DNA from: CAYTZN01 sp964442495
GTDB lineage: Bacteria; Pseudomonadota; Gammaproteobacteria; Legionellales; Legionellaceae
DNA length: 64,000 bases
Direction of reading: 5' to 3'
NCBI GenBank assembly: GCA_964442495.1
Contig: CAYTZN010000011.1
Span: 1 to 64,000 of the forward strand
The notes below the pieces were generated by a model. That model worked only from the letters and a program-made list of their open reading frames with translations, searched no databases and was not told where the DNA came from. The stretch's first letter is position 1; each line of letters begins with the position of its first letter. The translations under genes were made by a program, and so were the position numbers. Below, piece by piece: positions 17,584-25,658 of this stretch.

Positions 17584-18188
17584 TGGAACTCAAAACAATT
17601 GATACACACTCACAAGTTACCGTCAATAAAGATGTTTTTGATTACAACTACAATGAGGGTCTCGTACATCAAGCTGTAGTGACCTACATGAATAAAGCGC
17701 GTAGTGGTAACAGTGCTCAAAAAACACGAGCAGAAGTACGTGGCGGTGGCAAAAAGCCTTGGAACCAAAAGGGTACCGGACGAGCTCGTGCTGGAACCAT
17801 TAGAAGTCCAATTTGGCGTTCTGGTGGTGTTACGTTTGCCTCCAAGAAAAGAGATTATTCACAAAAAATTAATAAAAAAATGTACAAGCGCGCTATGCGT
17901 AGTATAATCTCCGAACTTATTCGTACTGGCAACCTTTTTGTTGTTAGTGATTTTCAATGTGCGTCTCTTAAAACCAAAGATTTCATTAATAAAATGAATG
18001 ACATGAAAATAAATAATGCACTGATTATAATGAATGAAGTGGGTGAGTATGAGTACTTAGCGTCACGTAACTTAATTGAATATGATGTGTGTGATGTTAC
18101 CGCACTCGATCCAGTTAGTTTATTACGTTACAAACAAGTATTAATCACTGAAGAAGCGATTAAAACATTAGAGGAGCAGTTACAATGA
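17583..18188 (+). CDS. rplD: Ribosomal protein L4
   Basis: L4 lines the exit tunnel. The tunnel loop is visible as GGGKKPWNQKGTGRARAG near residues 56-73 and shows no sign of the macrolide-resistance changes. In E. coli L4 also autoregulates the S10 operon through a leader that appears to be absent here. The 201 residues equal the E. coli length. It overlaps rplW by 4 nt (ATGA). Confidence 0.97.
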   Translation: MELKTIDTHSQVTVNKDVFDYNYNEGLVHQAVVTYMNKARSGNSAQKTRAEVRGGGKKPWNQKGTGRARAGTIRSPIWRSGGVTFASKKRDYSQKINKKMYKRAMRSIISELIRTGNLFVVSDFQCASLKTKDFINKMNDMKINNALIIMNEVGEYEYLASRNLIEYDVCDVTALDPVSLLRYKQVLITEEAIKTLEEQLQ

Positions 18189-18481
18189 ATGCTGAAAAAC
18201 TGTTGATGGTTTTAAGAGAGCCTCACACCTCTGAAAAAGCTACTATTATGGCTGATAAATTCAAGCAATTTACGTTTAAAGTCTTGAGAACAGCTACAAA
18301 GAGCGAGATAAAACTTGCTGTTGAACAAATGTTTAACGTCAAAGTCAAGTGTGTATCTGTCATGAATGTTAAAGGGAAGCGTAAACGTTTCAAGCAAACC
18401 AGTGGTAAGCGTAGTGACTGGAAAAAAGCGTTTGTTTCTCTGCATCCCGAATATGACATTGACTTCACAGTGACAGAATAA
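18185..18481 (+). CDS. rplW: Ribosomal protein L23
   Basis: L23 sits at the tunnel exit and docks trigger factor and SRP. MNAEKLLMVLREPHTSEKAT and the segment KVKCVSVMNVKGKRKR are typical; 98 residues. It starts within the rplD stop, with GAGGAG 9 nt upstream inside rplD, so translation is coupled. Confidence 0.97.
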   Translation: MNAEKLLMVLREPHTSEKATIMADKFKQFTFKVLRTATKSEIKLAVEQMFNVKVKCVSVMNVKGKRKRFKQTSGKRSDWKKAFVSLHPEYDIDFTVTE

Positions 18482-18492
18482 GGCAGATTAAG

Positions 18493-19320
18493 ATGGCACT
18501 ATTAAAATCAAAACCTACTTCACCTGGTAAACGTGGTGAATTACGTGTAGTACACCACCATATTCATAAAGGTAAGCCTCATGCACCTCTTATTGAAAAA
18601 TTAAATAAAACGGGTGGACGTAACAATCAGGGTCGAATTACTGTTCGTCATATAGGTGGTGGAACCCGTTGCCAGTATAGGATGATCGACTTCAAGCGTT
18701 GTAAAGATGGCATAGAAGCACGCGTGGAAAGAATTGAATACGATCCTAATCGTTCAGCTTTAATTGCATTACTTGTTTACAAAGATGGCGAACGAAGGTA
18801 CATTATCGCTCCTTCGAATTTAGAAAAAGGCCAAGTTGTTGTTAGTGGTGACGATTCACCCATTAGCATCGGAAATTGCTTGCCGTTGAAAAATATACCA
18901 GTAGGTACAACGTTGCATTGTGTTGAGTTAAAGCCTGGTAAAGGCGCTCAAATGTTACGAAGTGCAGGTTGCAGTGGTCAAATTGTTGCTAAAGAAGGGA
19001 CCTATGCCACTTTAAAACTTCGTTCTGGTGAAATGCGAAAAGTACTTTTAGCATGTCGCGCTGTTATTGGCGAAGTTAGCAACAGCGAACATAGCCTTCG
19101 TTCGCTTGGTAAAGCTGGAGCAAAACGGTGGAGAGGTATACGACCTACCGTACGTGGTGTTGCTATGAACCCTGTGGACCATCCACATGGTGGAGGCGAA
19201 GGCAGAACATCAGGTGGACGACATCCTGTTACACCATGGGGTGTTCCAACCAAGGGTTATAAGACAAGAAGTAACAAGCGTACTGATCGTTTTATTGTTA
19301 GAAGACGTAAGAAAAAATAA
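18493..19320 (+). CDS. rplB: Ribosomal protein L2
   Basis: L2 is needed for subunit association and peptidyl transferase function. The C-terminal block MNPVDHPHGGGEGRTSGG contains the conserved functional His. The 275 residues match the family (273 in E. coli). The basic C-terminal end RSNKRTDRFIVRRRKKK is present. It lies 11 nt after rplW and 19 nt before rpsS. Confidence 0.98.
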   Translation: MALLKSKPTSPGKRGELRVVHHHIHKGKPHAPLIEKLNKTGGRNNQGRITVRHIGGGTRCQYRMIDFKRCKDGIEARVERIEYDPNRSALIALLVYKDGERRYIIAPSNLEKGQVVVSGDDSPISIGNCLPLKNIPVGTTLHCVELKPGKGAQMLRSAGCSGQIVAKEGTYATLKLRSGEMRKVLLACRAVIGEVSNSEHSLRSLGKAGAKRWRGIRPTVRGVAMNPVDHPHGGGEGRTSGGRHPVTPWGVPTKGYKTRSNKRTDRFIVRRRKKK

Positions 19321-19339
19321 TTGTTGAGAGGATATCAAG

Positions 19340-19618
19340 GTGGCTCGTTCTGTAAGAAAAGGTCCTTTTATCGATCATCACTTGCTCAATAAAGTGGAAG
19401 CAGCTGTTGCATCGAAATCTAAAAAGCCAATTAAAACTTGGTCAAGGCGGTCAACTATCGTCCCGGAGATGATTGATTTAACTATTGCCGTACATAACGG
19501 TAGAGATCATGTCCCTGTATACATCACAGACAATATGGTTGGTCATAAGCTGGGTGAGTTTTCTATGACTCGTACATTCAAAGGCCATTCTGGTGATAGA
19601 AAGGCAAAAGGTAAGTAA
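19340..19618 (+). CDS. rpsS: Ribosomal protein S19
   Basis: S19 is in the 30S head and takes part in intersubunit bridge B1a. The sequence MARSVRKGPFIDHHLLNKVE and the C-terminal HKLGEFSMTRTFKGHSGDRK are diagnostic; 92 residues. The start is GTG at 19340, preceded by GAGAGGAT, and gives the canonical N-terminus. Confidence 0.97.
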   Translation: MARSVRKGPFIDHHLLNKVEAAVASKSKKPIKTWSRRSTIVPEMIDLTIAVHNGRDHVPVYITDNMVGHKLGEFSMTRTFKGHSGDRKAKGK

Positions 19619-19627
19619 GAGGCAGCG

Positions 19628-19963
19628 ATGGAAGTTACAGCAAAATTAAAAAATGCACCTTTGTCTGCCCAAAAAGGCAGACTGGTTGCTGATATGATTC
19701 GGAACATGAATGTTTCTGGGGCAGTTGATGTCTTGAAATTTACTCCGAAGAAGGGTGCTCAGTTGATGCTCAAATTATTAGAGTCTGCAATTGCAAACGC
19801 AGAAAATAATAACGGCGCTGATATCGATGAACTTAAAGTAGGTATGGTATGTGTTGACGAAGCGACGACATTGAAGCGTATTAGTCCACGTGCAAAAGGG
19901 CGAGCAAATCGTATTTGTAAGCGTAATTGCCATATCACCATTAAAGTGTCAGACGGGGAATAG
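19628..19963 (+). CDS. rplV: Ribosomal protein L22
   Basis: L22 contacts all six 23S domains and its beta-hairpin lines the exit tunnel. The hairpin is visible near residues 80-100 (TLKRISPRAKGRANRICKRN) and looks intact. The 111 residues are standard. AGAGGCAG precedes the ATG, and rpsC follows after 2 nt. Confidence 0.97.
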   Translation: MEVTAKLKNAPLSAQKGRLVADMIRNMNVSGAVDVLKFTPKKGAQLMLKLLESAIANAENNNGADIDELKVGMVCVDEATTLKRISPRAKGRANRICKRNCHITIKVSDGE

Positions 19964-19965
19964 CA

Positions 19966-20622
19966 ATGGGACAGAAAGTAAATCCAATCGGCATTCGGCT
20001 TGGCATAGTTAAAGACTGGAATTCAACATGGTTTGCCAGTAAAAATTACGCACAACTACTGAATCAAGATATTAATTTGCGTAAATATTTGAAGAAAAAA
20101 CTAATGGCAGCTGCTGTTAGCCGAATTCAGATTGCGCGCCCTGCCAATAATGCGGTGGTAACTATCCACACAGCACGACCAGGCGTGTTAATCGGCAAAA
20201 AAGGTGGCGGAATAGAAGCTTTGCGTAGTGAAATATCCTCGAAGCTAGGCGTTCCTGTTCACTTAAATATAGAGGAAGTTAGAAAGCCTGAGTTAGATTC
20301 CACATTGGTCGCTGAAGGTATCGCTCAACAATTAGAGCAACGCGTAATGTTCCGTCGCGCAATGAAGCGTGCAGTAACATCAGCACTTAAAGCTGGCGCT
20401 AAAGGCATCAAGATTTGTGTCAGTGGTCGTTTAGGTGGAGCAGAAATCGCTCGAAGTGAAACGTACCGTGAAGGTCGTGTTCCTTTACACACATTTCGTG
20501 CGGATATAGATTATGGAACTGCTGAATCTAAAACCACCTATGGCATCATCGGCGTCAAAGTGTGGATTTTCAAAGGTGAAAATGTGCCGCAGAAAAACCG
20601 CAGCAGCGATAGCAGCAAGTAG
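19966..20622 (+). CDS. rpsC: Ribosomal protein S3
   Basis: S3 is part of the mRNA entry channel and its helicase activity. The N-terminus MGQKVNPIGIRLGIVKDWNS is canonical. The KH domain GxxG loop (LIGKKGGGIEALR) is intact. The 218 residues include a short basic and Ser-rich tail. It starts 2 nt after rplV. Confidence 0.98.
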   Translation: MGQKVNPIGIRLGIVKDWNSTWFASKNYAQLLNQDINLRKYLKKKLMAAAVSRIQIARPANNAVVTIHTARPGVLIGKKGGGIEALRSEISSKLGVPVHLNIEEVRKPELDSTLVAEGIAQQLEQRVMFRRAMKRAVTSALKAGAKGIKICVSGRLGGAEIARSETYREGRVPLHTFRADIDYGTAESKTTYGIIGVKVWIFKGENVPQKNRSSDSSK

Positions 20623-20637
20623 TGAGGACTTACAATT

Positions 20638-21051
20638 ATGTTACAGCCTAAACGAACAAAGTATCGTAAACAAATGAAAGGCCGAAATCGTGGCCTGGCA
20701 CAACGAGGTAGTACAGTTAGCTTCGGTGAGTTTGGCTTGAAAGCCCTAGAACGTGGTCGGCTGACGGCAAGACAAATTGAAGCCGCTCGACGAGCTATGA
20801 CACGTCATGTAAAACGTGGTGGTAAAATTTGGATTAGAGTTTTTCCAGACAAGCCAATCACTGAAAAACCTTTGGAAGTAAGACAAGGTAAAGGTAAAGG
20901 TAATGTCGAGTACTGGGTTGCCTTGATACAGCCAGGTAAAGTACTTTTCGAAATGGAAGGCGTGACCAGAGAGCTTGCTATAGAAGCATTCGATTTGGCT
21001 AAAGCGAAACTTCCATTCAAAGTAGGATTTGAAGAGCGCAAGGTGATGTAA
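20638..21051 (+). CDS. rplP: Ribosomal protein L16
   Basis: L16 helps to position A-site tRNA and organises the central protuberance. MLQPKRTKYRKQMKGRNRGL and the block RHVKRGGKIWIRVFPDKPIT are diagnostic; 137 residues. Its stop overlaps the rpmC start by one base (TAATG). Confidence 0.98.
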   Translation: MLQPKRTKYRKQMKGRNRGLAQRGSTVSFGEFGLKALERGRLTARQIEAARRAMTRHVKRGGKIWIRVFPDKPITEKPLEVRQGKGKGNVEYWVALIQPGKVLFEMEGVTRELAIEAFDLAKAKLPFKVGFEERKVM

Positions 21052-21254
21052 TGAAAGACACTAACGAACTTAAAAAAATGACAATTGATGAGTTGCAAAC
21101 CGAATTGTTGTCACTGCGTAAAGACCAATTTACTTTGCGCATGAAAAAAGCAAATGGTGCATTAGACAAAACTCACATCGTTACACAAGTGAGACGAGCT
21201 ATCGCCAGAGTTAAAACAATTATGACTGAAAAGGTAGGTGCAAGTCATGTCTAA
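21051..21254 (+). CDS. rpmC: Ribosomal protein L29
   Basis: L29 is a small two-helix protein near the tunnel exit. The conserved LRKDQFTLRMKKANGAL and HIVTQVRRAIARVKTIM segments are present; 67 residues. It begins in the rplP stop and overlaps the rpsQ start by 8 nt. Confidence 0.96.
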   Translation: MKDTNELKKMTIDELQTELLSLRKDQFTLRMKKANGALDKTHIVTQVRRAIARVKTIMTEKVGASHV

Positions 21255-21498
21255 TACTGAAACGAATGCCCGAACAGTCGTGGGCAAAGTAGTAAGCGAT
21301 AAGATGCAAAAAACAATTGTTGTTGTAATTGAACGCACTGTTAAGCATCCGAAGTATGGGAAAATTATGAAACGCAGAACCAAGTTGCATGCACATGATG
21401 AAAATCAGGTATGTAAAATTGGTAATACTGTGAAAATTCGCGAATCCAGACCACTGTCTAAAATGAAATGCTGGGTGCTCGTTGAAGTTATTTCCTAA
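21247..21498 (+). CDS. rpsQ: Ribosomal protein S17
   Basis: S17 is a primary 16S rRNA-binding OB-fold protein. RTVVGKVVSDKMQKTIVVVI and the C-terminal ESRPLSKMKCWVLVEVI are typical; 83 residues. I chose the ATG at 21247 over the GTG 9 nt earlier because the AGGTAGGTG ribosome site lies between them at a proper distance from the ATG and the product then starts like other S17 proteins. Confidence 0.96.
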   Translation: MSNTETNARTVVGKVVSDKMQKTIVVVIERTVKHPKYGKIMKRRTKLHAHDENQVCKIGNTVKIRESRPLSKMKCWVLVEVIS

Positions 21499-21516
21499 TC
21501 TTCATGGTTGATATAC

Positions 21517-21559
21517 TTTTAAAATACCAAGAGGGCTGATATAATCAGCAGCCTTTTTC
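21517..21559 (+). promoter_or_regulatory. Candidate spc-operon promoter inside a palindrome
   Basis: TATAAT at 21540-21545 is a perfect -10; 17 nt upstream only a weak -35 (TTTTAA) is seen. The -10 lies in the palindrome GCTGAT-ATA-ATCAGC (21535-21549), which can extend as AAGAGG/CCTTTTT and then resembles an intrinsic terminator. This is the rpsQ-rplN gap, where the E. coli spc promoter is found. Confidence 0.5.
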
Positions 21560-21586
21560 TGGTCGAATTTAGAGCTGGAGAATAGA

Positions 21587-21952
21587 ATGATACAAATGCA
21601 GACTGTGCTCGATGTTGCAGATAACAGCGGTGCACGCAAAGTGATGTGTATCAAAGTGCTTGGCGGGTCTCATAGACGTTATGCCCGTGTAGGTGATGTT
21701 ATTAAAGTAAGCATTAAAGATGCAATTCCACGCAGTAAAGTAAAAAAAGGTTCTGTAATGAATGCGGTGGTTGTGCGAACCAGTAAAGGCGTACGTCGGG
21801 ATGATGGTTCATTGATCCGTTTTGATGGAAATGCAGCTGTACTTTTAAACAACCAAAATGAGCCCATTGGTACTCGTATATTCGGACCAGTGACTCGCGA
21901 ATTAAGAGAACGGTTTATGAAAATCATTTCTCTTGCCGCTGAAGTATTGTGA
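21587..21952 (+). CDS. rplN: Ribosomal protein L14
   Basis: L14 forms intersubunit bridge B8. MIQMQTVLDVADNSGARKVM and GTRIFGPVTRELR are diagnostic. The 121 residues are one or two fewer than in E. coli. CTGGAGAAT precedes the ATG. First gene of the spc group, with its own candidate promoter. Confidence 0.98.
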   Translation: MIQMQTVLDVADNSGARKVMCIKVLGGSHRRYARVGDVIKVSIKDAIPRSKVKKGSVMNAVVVRTSKGVRRDDGSLIRFDGNAAVLLNNQNEPIGTRIFGPVTRELRERFMKIISLAAEVL

Positions 21953-21964
21953 GAAGGATTAGTT

Positions 21965-22291
21965 ATGAAACGCATTAGAACAGGCGATACCGTTATCGTT
22001 GTTGCCGGAAAAAGCAAAGGTCATGTTGGTAAAGTTGCCCGCGTTATCGATCGAAAAATTGTGGTGGAAGGTGCAAATATGATGAAAAAGCACGTTAAAC
22101 CAAATCCGCAGATTGAACAACAAGGGGGAATTATATCTAAGGAAGCTCCTTTGGATGTATCAAACGTTGCTCTTTACAACCCTGTGACTAAAAAAGCAGA
22201 TAAAGTTGGTTTTAAATTTCTTGAAAAAGAAGGTAATACGATCAAGGTTCGATATTTCAAGTCAAACAATGAAGTGGTTGACCTTATCTAA
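21965..22291 (+). CDS. rplX: Ribosomal protein L24
   Basis: L24 starts 50S assembly and lies by the tunnel exit. The KOW motif is near the N-terminus (GDTVIVVAGKSKGHVGKVAR); VVEGANMMKKHVKPNPQ is conserved. It has 108 residues. GAGAAGGAT precedes the ATG. Confidence 0.97.
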   Translation: MKRIRTGDTVIVVAGKSKGHVGKVARVIDRKIVVEGANMMKKHVKPNPQIEQQGGIISKEAPLDVSNVALYNPVTKKADKVGFKFLEKEGNTIKVRYFKSNNEVVDLI

Positions 22292-22304
22292 TTAGGTGAT
22301 GCAA

Positions 22305-22856
22305 ATGGCTAGACTTAAAGAGTTTTATAGAAAAGATGTCGTCGAAATGATGATGAAAAAATTCGGCTACAAAAGCGTCATGCAGGTTCCAAAGATCCAA
22401 AAAATCACTCTGAACATGGGTGTTGGTGAAGCTGTAGGCGACAAAAAGGTTATGAATTTTGCTGTAGATGATATGACACGCATTTCTGGCCAAAAACCCG
22501 TGATAACATTGGCTAAAAAGTCACTTGCAGGGTTTAAAATCCGAGAAGGTTGGCCGATTGGTTGTAAGGTAACTCTACGAAATAATCAAATGTATGAGTT
22601 CTTAGATAGATTGATTTCCATAACGCTACCACGTGTACGTGATTTTAGAGGTCTTAACCCTAAATCATTTGATGGAACTGGTAACTATAGTATGGGTATT
22701 CATGAGCAAATCGTATTTCCTGAAATTGATTTTGATAAAATTGATGGAATTAGAGGTTTAGACATTTGCATTACGACTACTGCTAAAACAAATGAGGAAG
22801 CGAAGGCTTTATTAGAAGCGTTTAACCTTCCATTAAAAGATAGAGACAGAAAATAG
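22305..22856 (+). CDS. rplE: Ribosomal protein L5
   Basis: L5 binds 5S rRNA and contacts P-site tRNA. VPKIQKITLNMGVGEA and DFRGLNPKSFDGTGNYSMG are diagnostic. I place the start at the third candidate, ATG 22305 (MARLKEFY, matching E. coli MAKLHDYY), with AGGTGA 6 nt before it, giving 183 residues; GTG 22296 and ATG 22299 would add a non-conserved tripeptide. Confidence 0.96.
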   Translation: MARLKEFYRKDVVEMMMKKFGYKSVMQVPKIQKITLNMGVGEAVGDKKVMNFAVDDMTRISGQKPVITLAKKSLAGFKIREGWPIGCKVTLRNNQMYEFLDRLISITLPRVRDFRGLNPKSFDGTGNYSMGIHEQIVFPEIDFDKIDGIRGLDICITTTAKTNEEAKALLEAFNLPLKDRDRK

Positions 22857-22869
22857 AAGGGTATATACT

Positions 22870-23172
22870 GTGGCTAAAAAATCGATGCTCGCACGCGAAA
22901 ATAAAAAAAGGCTTCTTGTTGAGAAATATAGAAATCGACGAGCCGAATTGAAGGAAACAATCAAGTCATCTACTGACTATGATGCAATACTTGAAGCGCA
23001 AGCCAAGTTGGCTAAGCTTCCTGTTAATTCTAATCCTGTTCGGCATAGTACGCGTTGTCAGCAATGTGGTCGCGCGCACGCAGTGTATCGTAAGTTTGGA
23101 CTGTGCCGGATTTGTTTACGCCAGCAGCTAATGACAGGTAACGTCACTGGTGGCAGAAAATCCAGCTGGTAA
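22870..23172 (+). CDS. rpsN: Ribosomal protein S14, long form with zinc ribbon
   Basis: S14 is a 30S head protein. It has 100 residues, the long form like the 101-residue E. coli protein, but it also carries a full zinc ribbon: C63, C66, C79 and C82 (RCQQCGRAH and LCRICLR). In E. coli the equivalent cysteines are lost, and zinc ribbons are usual in the short form of about 61 residues. The start is GTG at 22870. I recall the combination as normal for Legionella, but cannot check. Confidence 0.96.
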   Translation: MAKKSMLARENKKRLLVEKYRNRRAELKETIKSSTDYDAILEAQAKLAKLPVNSNPVRHSTRCQQCGRAHAVYRKFGLCRICLRQQLMTGNVTGGRKSSW

Positions 23173-23197
23173 ACAATTTATTCATTGGAGAACGACT

Positions 23198-23593
23198 GTG
23201 AGTATGCACGATCCAGTTGCTGATATGTTGACTAGAATTCGTAATGGTCAACAAGCAAAACATCAGCACGTGACATTAATTTCATCGAATTTGAAAGAAG
23301 AAATAGCAAGAGTATTGAAAGAAGAAGGATATATATCTGACTATTCAGTAGAGGCTCTTGATAATAATTTAAAATCTATTACGTTAAGCCTGAAATATTT
23401 TCATGGTCGACCCGTAATTGAAAAGATAAAAAGAATCAGTCGCCCAGGATTGCGTGTGTATAAATCAGCAAAAGATTTATCTGCTGTTGCCGGATTTGGT
23501 GTAGCCATTCTATCAACATCACGTGGGGTAATGACGCACATTAAAGCTAAATCTAATGGTGTTGGCGGCGAAATTATTTGTGAAGTGGCGTAA
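23198..23593 (+). CDS. rpsH: Ribosomal protein S8
   Basis: S8 binds the central domain of 16S rRNA and represses the spc operon in E. coli by binding mRNA at rplE. HDPVADMLTRIRNGQ and the C-terminal STSRGVMTHIKAKSNGVGGE are typical. GTG 23198 is preferred: GGAG lies 7 nt upstream and it gives MSMHDP like the E. coli protein; 131 residues. Confidence 0.96.
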   Translation: MSMHDPVADMLTRIRNGQQAKHQHVTLISSNLKEEIARVLKEEGYISDYSVEALDNNLKSITLSLKYFHGRPVIEKIKRISRPGLRVYKSAKDLSAVAGFGVAILSTSRGVMTHIKAKSNGVGGEIICEVA

Positions 23594-23610
23594 TACGAAA
23601 GAGGATAGAT

Positions 23611-24153
23611 ATGTCTAGAGTAGCTAAAGCCCCCATTACATTGCCTGCTAATGTTGAATTGTCAGTAGACAACGATACAGTTACAGTAAAAGGGCCAAAG
23701 GGTACATTAACACAACATTGTAATAAATTAGTGTGTGTTGGTAGGTTGAAAGACGATGCTAATCAAGTAACGTTTAAGCCTGCCTCAAACGAACCTACTG
23801 CTTGGGCACAAGCAGGAACAGTTCGTGCCCTAGTAAAAAACATGGTGCATGGGGTTACAACAGGTTTTGATAAAACCTTGGAACTGGTAGGCGTGGGTTA
23901 TAGAGCTCAAGCCAAAGGAACTTCTATATCTTTATCACTCGGTTTTTCTCATTCAATTGAGTATGACCTACCAAAAGGTGTGGTTGCTGAGATGCCAAAT
24001 AATACAACAATCGTATTAAAAGGTATTGATAAACAACTTATCGGTCAAGTTGCCTCTGAAATCCGTGCATTTCGTCCACCTGAGCCTTACAAAGGTAAGG
24101 GCGTGAAGTATGCTGGTGAAGTGATTGCACGCAAAGAAGCCAAAAAGAAATAA
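23611..24153 (+). CDS. rplF: Ribosomal protein L6
   Basis: L6 lies near the sarcin-ricin loop. MSRVAKAPITLPANVE and the C-terminal RPPEPYKGKGVKYAGEVIAR are diagnostic; 180 residues, two homologous halves as usual. GAGGAT precedes the ATG. Confidence 0.98.
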   Translation: MSRVAKAPITLPANVELSVDNDTVTVKGPKGTLTQHCNKLVCVGRLKDDANQVTFKPASNEPTAWAQAGTVRALVKNMVHGVTTGFDKTLELVGVGYRAQAKGTSISLSLGFSHSIEYDLPKGVVAEMPNNTTIVLKGIDKQLIGQVASEIRAFRPPEPYKGKGVKYAGEVIARKEAKKK

Positions 24154-24163
24154 GGTGTAGAAC

Positions 24164-24520
24164 ATGAATAAGCATCAATCTCGAAATCGTCGTGGCCTTA
24201 AAACAAAGGCTATTATTAGACAATCTAACCGTGCGCGTTTAGTTGTCTTTCGGAGTGGGTCTCACATCTATTCACAAATCATAGTGTGTGGAGATATGGG
24301 CGATAAAGTCCTTGTTTCAGCCTCTACAGTTGACAAAGAGCTTAGGTCAGCTTTAACAGGCAATAAATGTGAACAAGCAAACCAAGTTGGTAAGTTGCTT
24401 GCAAAACGCGCACAGCAAATTAGCCTTTCTGATGTTGCATTTGACAGAGCTGGTTATAAATACCATGGCCGTGTTAAAGCATTGGCTGAAGGTGCCCGCG
24501 AAGCTGGCTTGAATTTTTAA
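24164..24520 (+). CDS. rplR: Ribosomal protein L18
   Basis: L18 binds 5S rRNA with L5. The basic N-terminus and the block RLVVFRSGSHIYSQII, with C-terminal RAGYKYHGRVKALAEGAREA, identify it; 118 residues. It is 10 nt after rplF and 9 nt before rpsE. Confidence 0.97.
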   Translation: MNKHQSRNRRGLKTKAIIRQSNRARLVVFRSGSHIYSQIIVCGDMGDKVLVSASTVDKELRSALTGNKCEQANQVGKLLAKRAQQISLSDVAFDRAGYKYHGRVKALAEGAREAGLNF

Positions 24521-24529
24521 GGAACGGTT

Positions 24530-25036
24530 ATGTCATTTGATGAATCAACAAAAACAGACGGTTATCAAGAAAAATTAGTGTCTGTTACCCGAACTGCAAA
24601 AGTAGTAAAAGGCGGTCGTGTTTTCGGATTTGCAGTTCTTGTCGTGGTTGGTGATGGTAAGGGCCACATTGGTTATGGTCGCGGTAAAGCCCGTGAAGTA
24701 CCTATAGCTATTCAAAAAGCGATGGATCAAGCGCGTAAAAACATGTCTTATGTTCCTTTAGCAGGCAATACAATTCACCATGAAATTACCTGGAACTATG
24801 GGGCTTCTAAAGTCTTCATGAAGCCAGCTAGTGAGGGTACTGGTATTATTGCCGGTGGCGCAATGAGAGCTGTACTTGAAGTCTTAGGTGTTCACAATAT
24901 TTTAGCAAAAAGTATTGGCTCAACGAATCCTAGCAATATTGTTCGTGCAACGATTGGCGCATTAACAAACATTGGTACACCTGATTTTGTGGCCGCAAAG
25001 CGCGGAAAAACAGTTGCAGAAGTGATGGCAGGGTAA
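24530..25036 (+). CDS. rpsE: Ribosomal protein S5
   Basis: S5 is at the mRNA entry site and affects decoding accuracy. TAKVVKGGRVFGFAVLVVVG is the dsRNA-binding domain; the loop targeted by spectinomycin resistance (VTRTAKVVKGG) shows no obvious change. It has 168 residues. AAGGAACGG precedes the ATG. Confidence 0.97.
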   Translation: MSFDESTKTDGYQEKLVSVTRTAKVVKGGRVFGFAVLVVVGDGKGHIGYGRGKAREVPIAIQKAMDQARKNMSYVPLAGNTIHHEITWNYGASKVFMKPASEGTGIIAGGAMRAVLEVLGVHNILAKSIGSTNPSNIVRATIGALTNIGTPDFVAAKRGKTVAEVMAG

Positions 25037-25038
25037 TC

Positions 25039-25224
25039 ATGGATAAGAAAATTCAAATAAAATTAGTAAAAAGCCTAATAGGTCGGATTCCTAAGCATAA
25101 AGAAATAGCAGGTCAATTAGGTTTAAGACGGATAAACAGCACGGTAATTCATCAGGATACGCCTGCTATTCGTGGTATGGTTAATACTATTTATTATTTA
25201 GTTAACGTAGAGGAGTGTGCATAA
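25039..25224 (+). CDS. rpmD: Ribosomal protein L30
   Basis: L30 is a small, non-universal 50S protein. KIQIKLVKSLIGRIPKHKEI and the C-terminal HQDTPAIRGMVNTIYYLVNV are typical; 61 residues. It starts 2 nt after rpsE and shares a base with the rplO start (TAATG). Confidence 0.95.
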   Translation: MDKKIQIKLVKSLIGRIPKHKEIAGQLGLRRINSTVIHQDTPAIRGMVNTIYYLVNVEECA

Positions 25225-25658
25225 TGAATTTAAATACGCTATCTCCTGATCCGGGTTCTAGACACAGCAAGAAACGCTTAGGTCGTGGTATTGGTTCAGG
25301 TCTCGGTAAAACATGTGGTAAAGGACATAAAGGTCAAAAATCACGTGCTGGTGGCTACCATAAAATAAATTTCGAGGGAGGGCAAATGCCTATCCAACGA
25401 CGTTTGCCTAAAATGGGTTTTAAATCACGCGTTGCTAAAACCATTGATGAAGTTAACTTAAGTGAGTTAGCCTCTTTAACTGTCGATGTTATCGATATTG
25501 ATACATTAAAAGCCGCTGGCTTGGTTAATAAATCAATCCGCGAAGTAAAAATAATACTTTCAGGTGAATTAACCACCGCAATTAAGCTTAAAGGACTACG
25601 CTTGACTAAAGGTGCGCGTAAAGTTATTGAAGACTTAGGTGGAAGCATAGAAGAGTGA
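25224..25658 (+). CDS. rplO: Ribosomal protein L15
   Basis: L15 is a late-assembly 50S protein. MNLNTLSPDPGSRHSKKRLGRG and GHKGQKSRAGGYHKINFEGG are diagnostic (partial strings). The ATG at 25224 gives the family N-terminus and 144 residues, with GAGGAG 9-10 nt upstream; the earlier GTG adds a non-conserved MCI. It overlaps secY by 4 nt. Confidence 0.97.
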   Translation: MNLNTLSPDPGSRHSKKRLGRGIGSGLGKTCGKGHKGQKSRAGGYHKINFEGGQMPIQRRLPKMGFKSRVAKTIDEVNLSELASLTVDVIDIDTLKAAGLVNKSIREVKIILSGELTTAIKLKGLRLTKGARKVIEDLGGSIEE

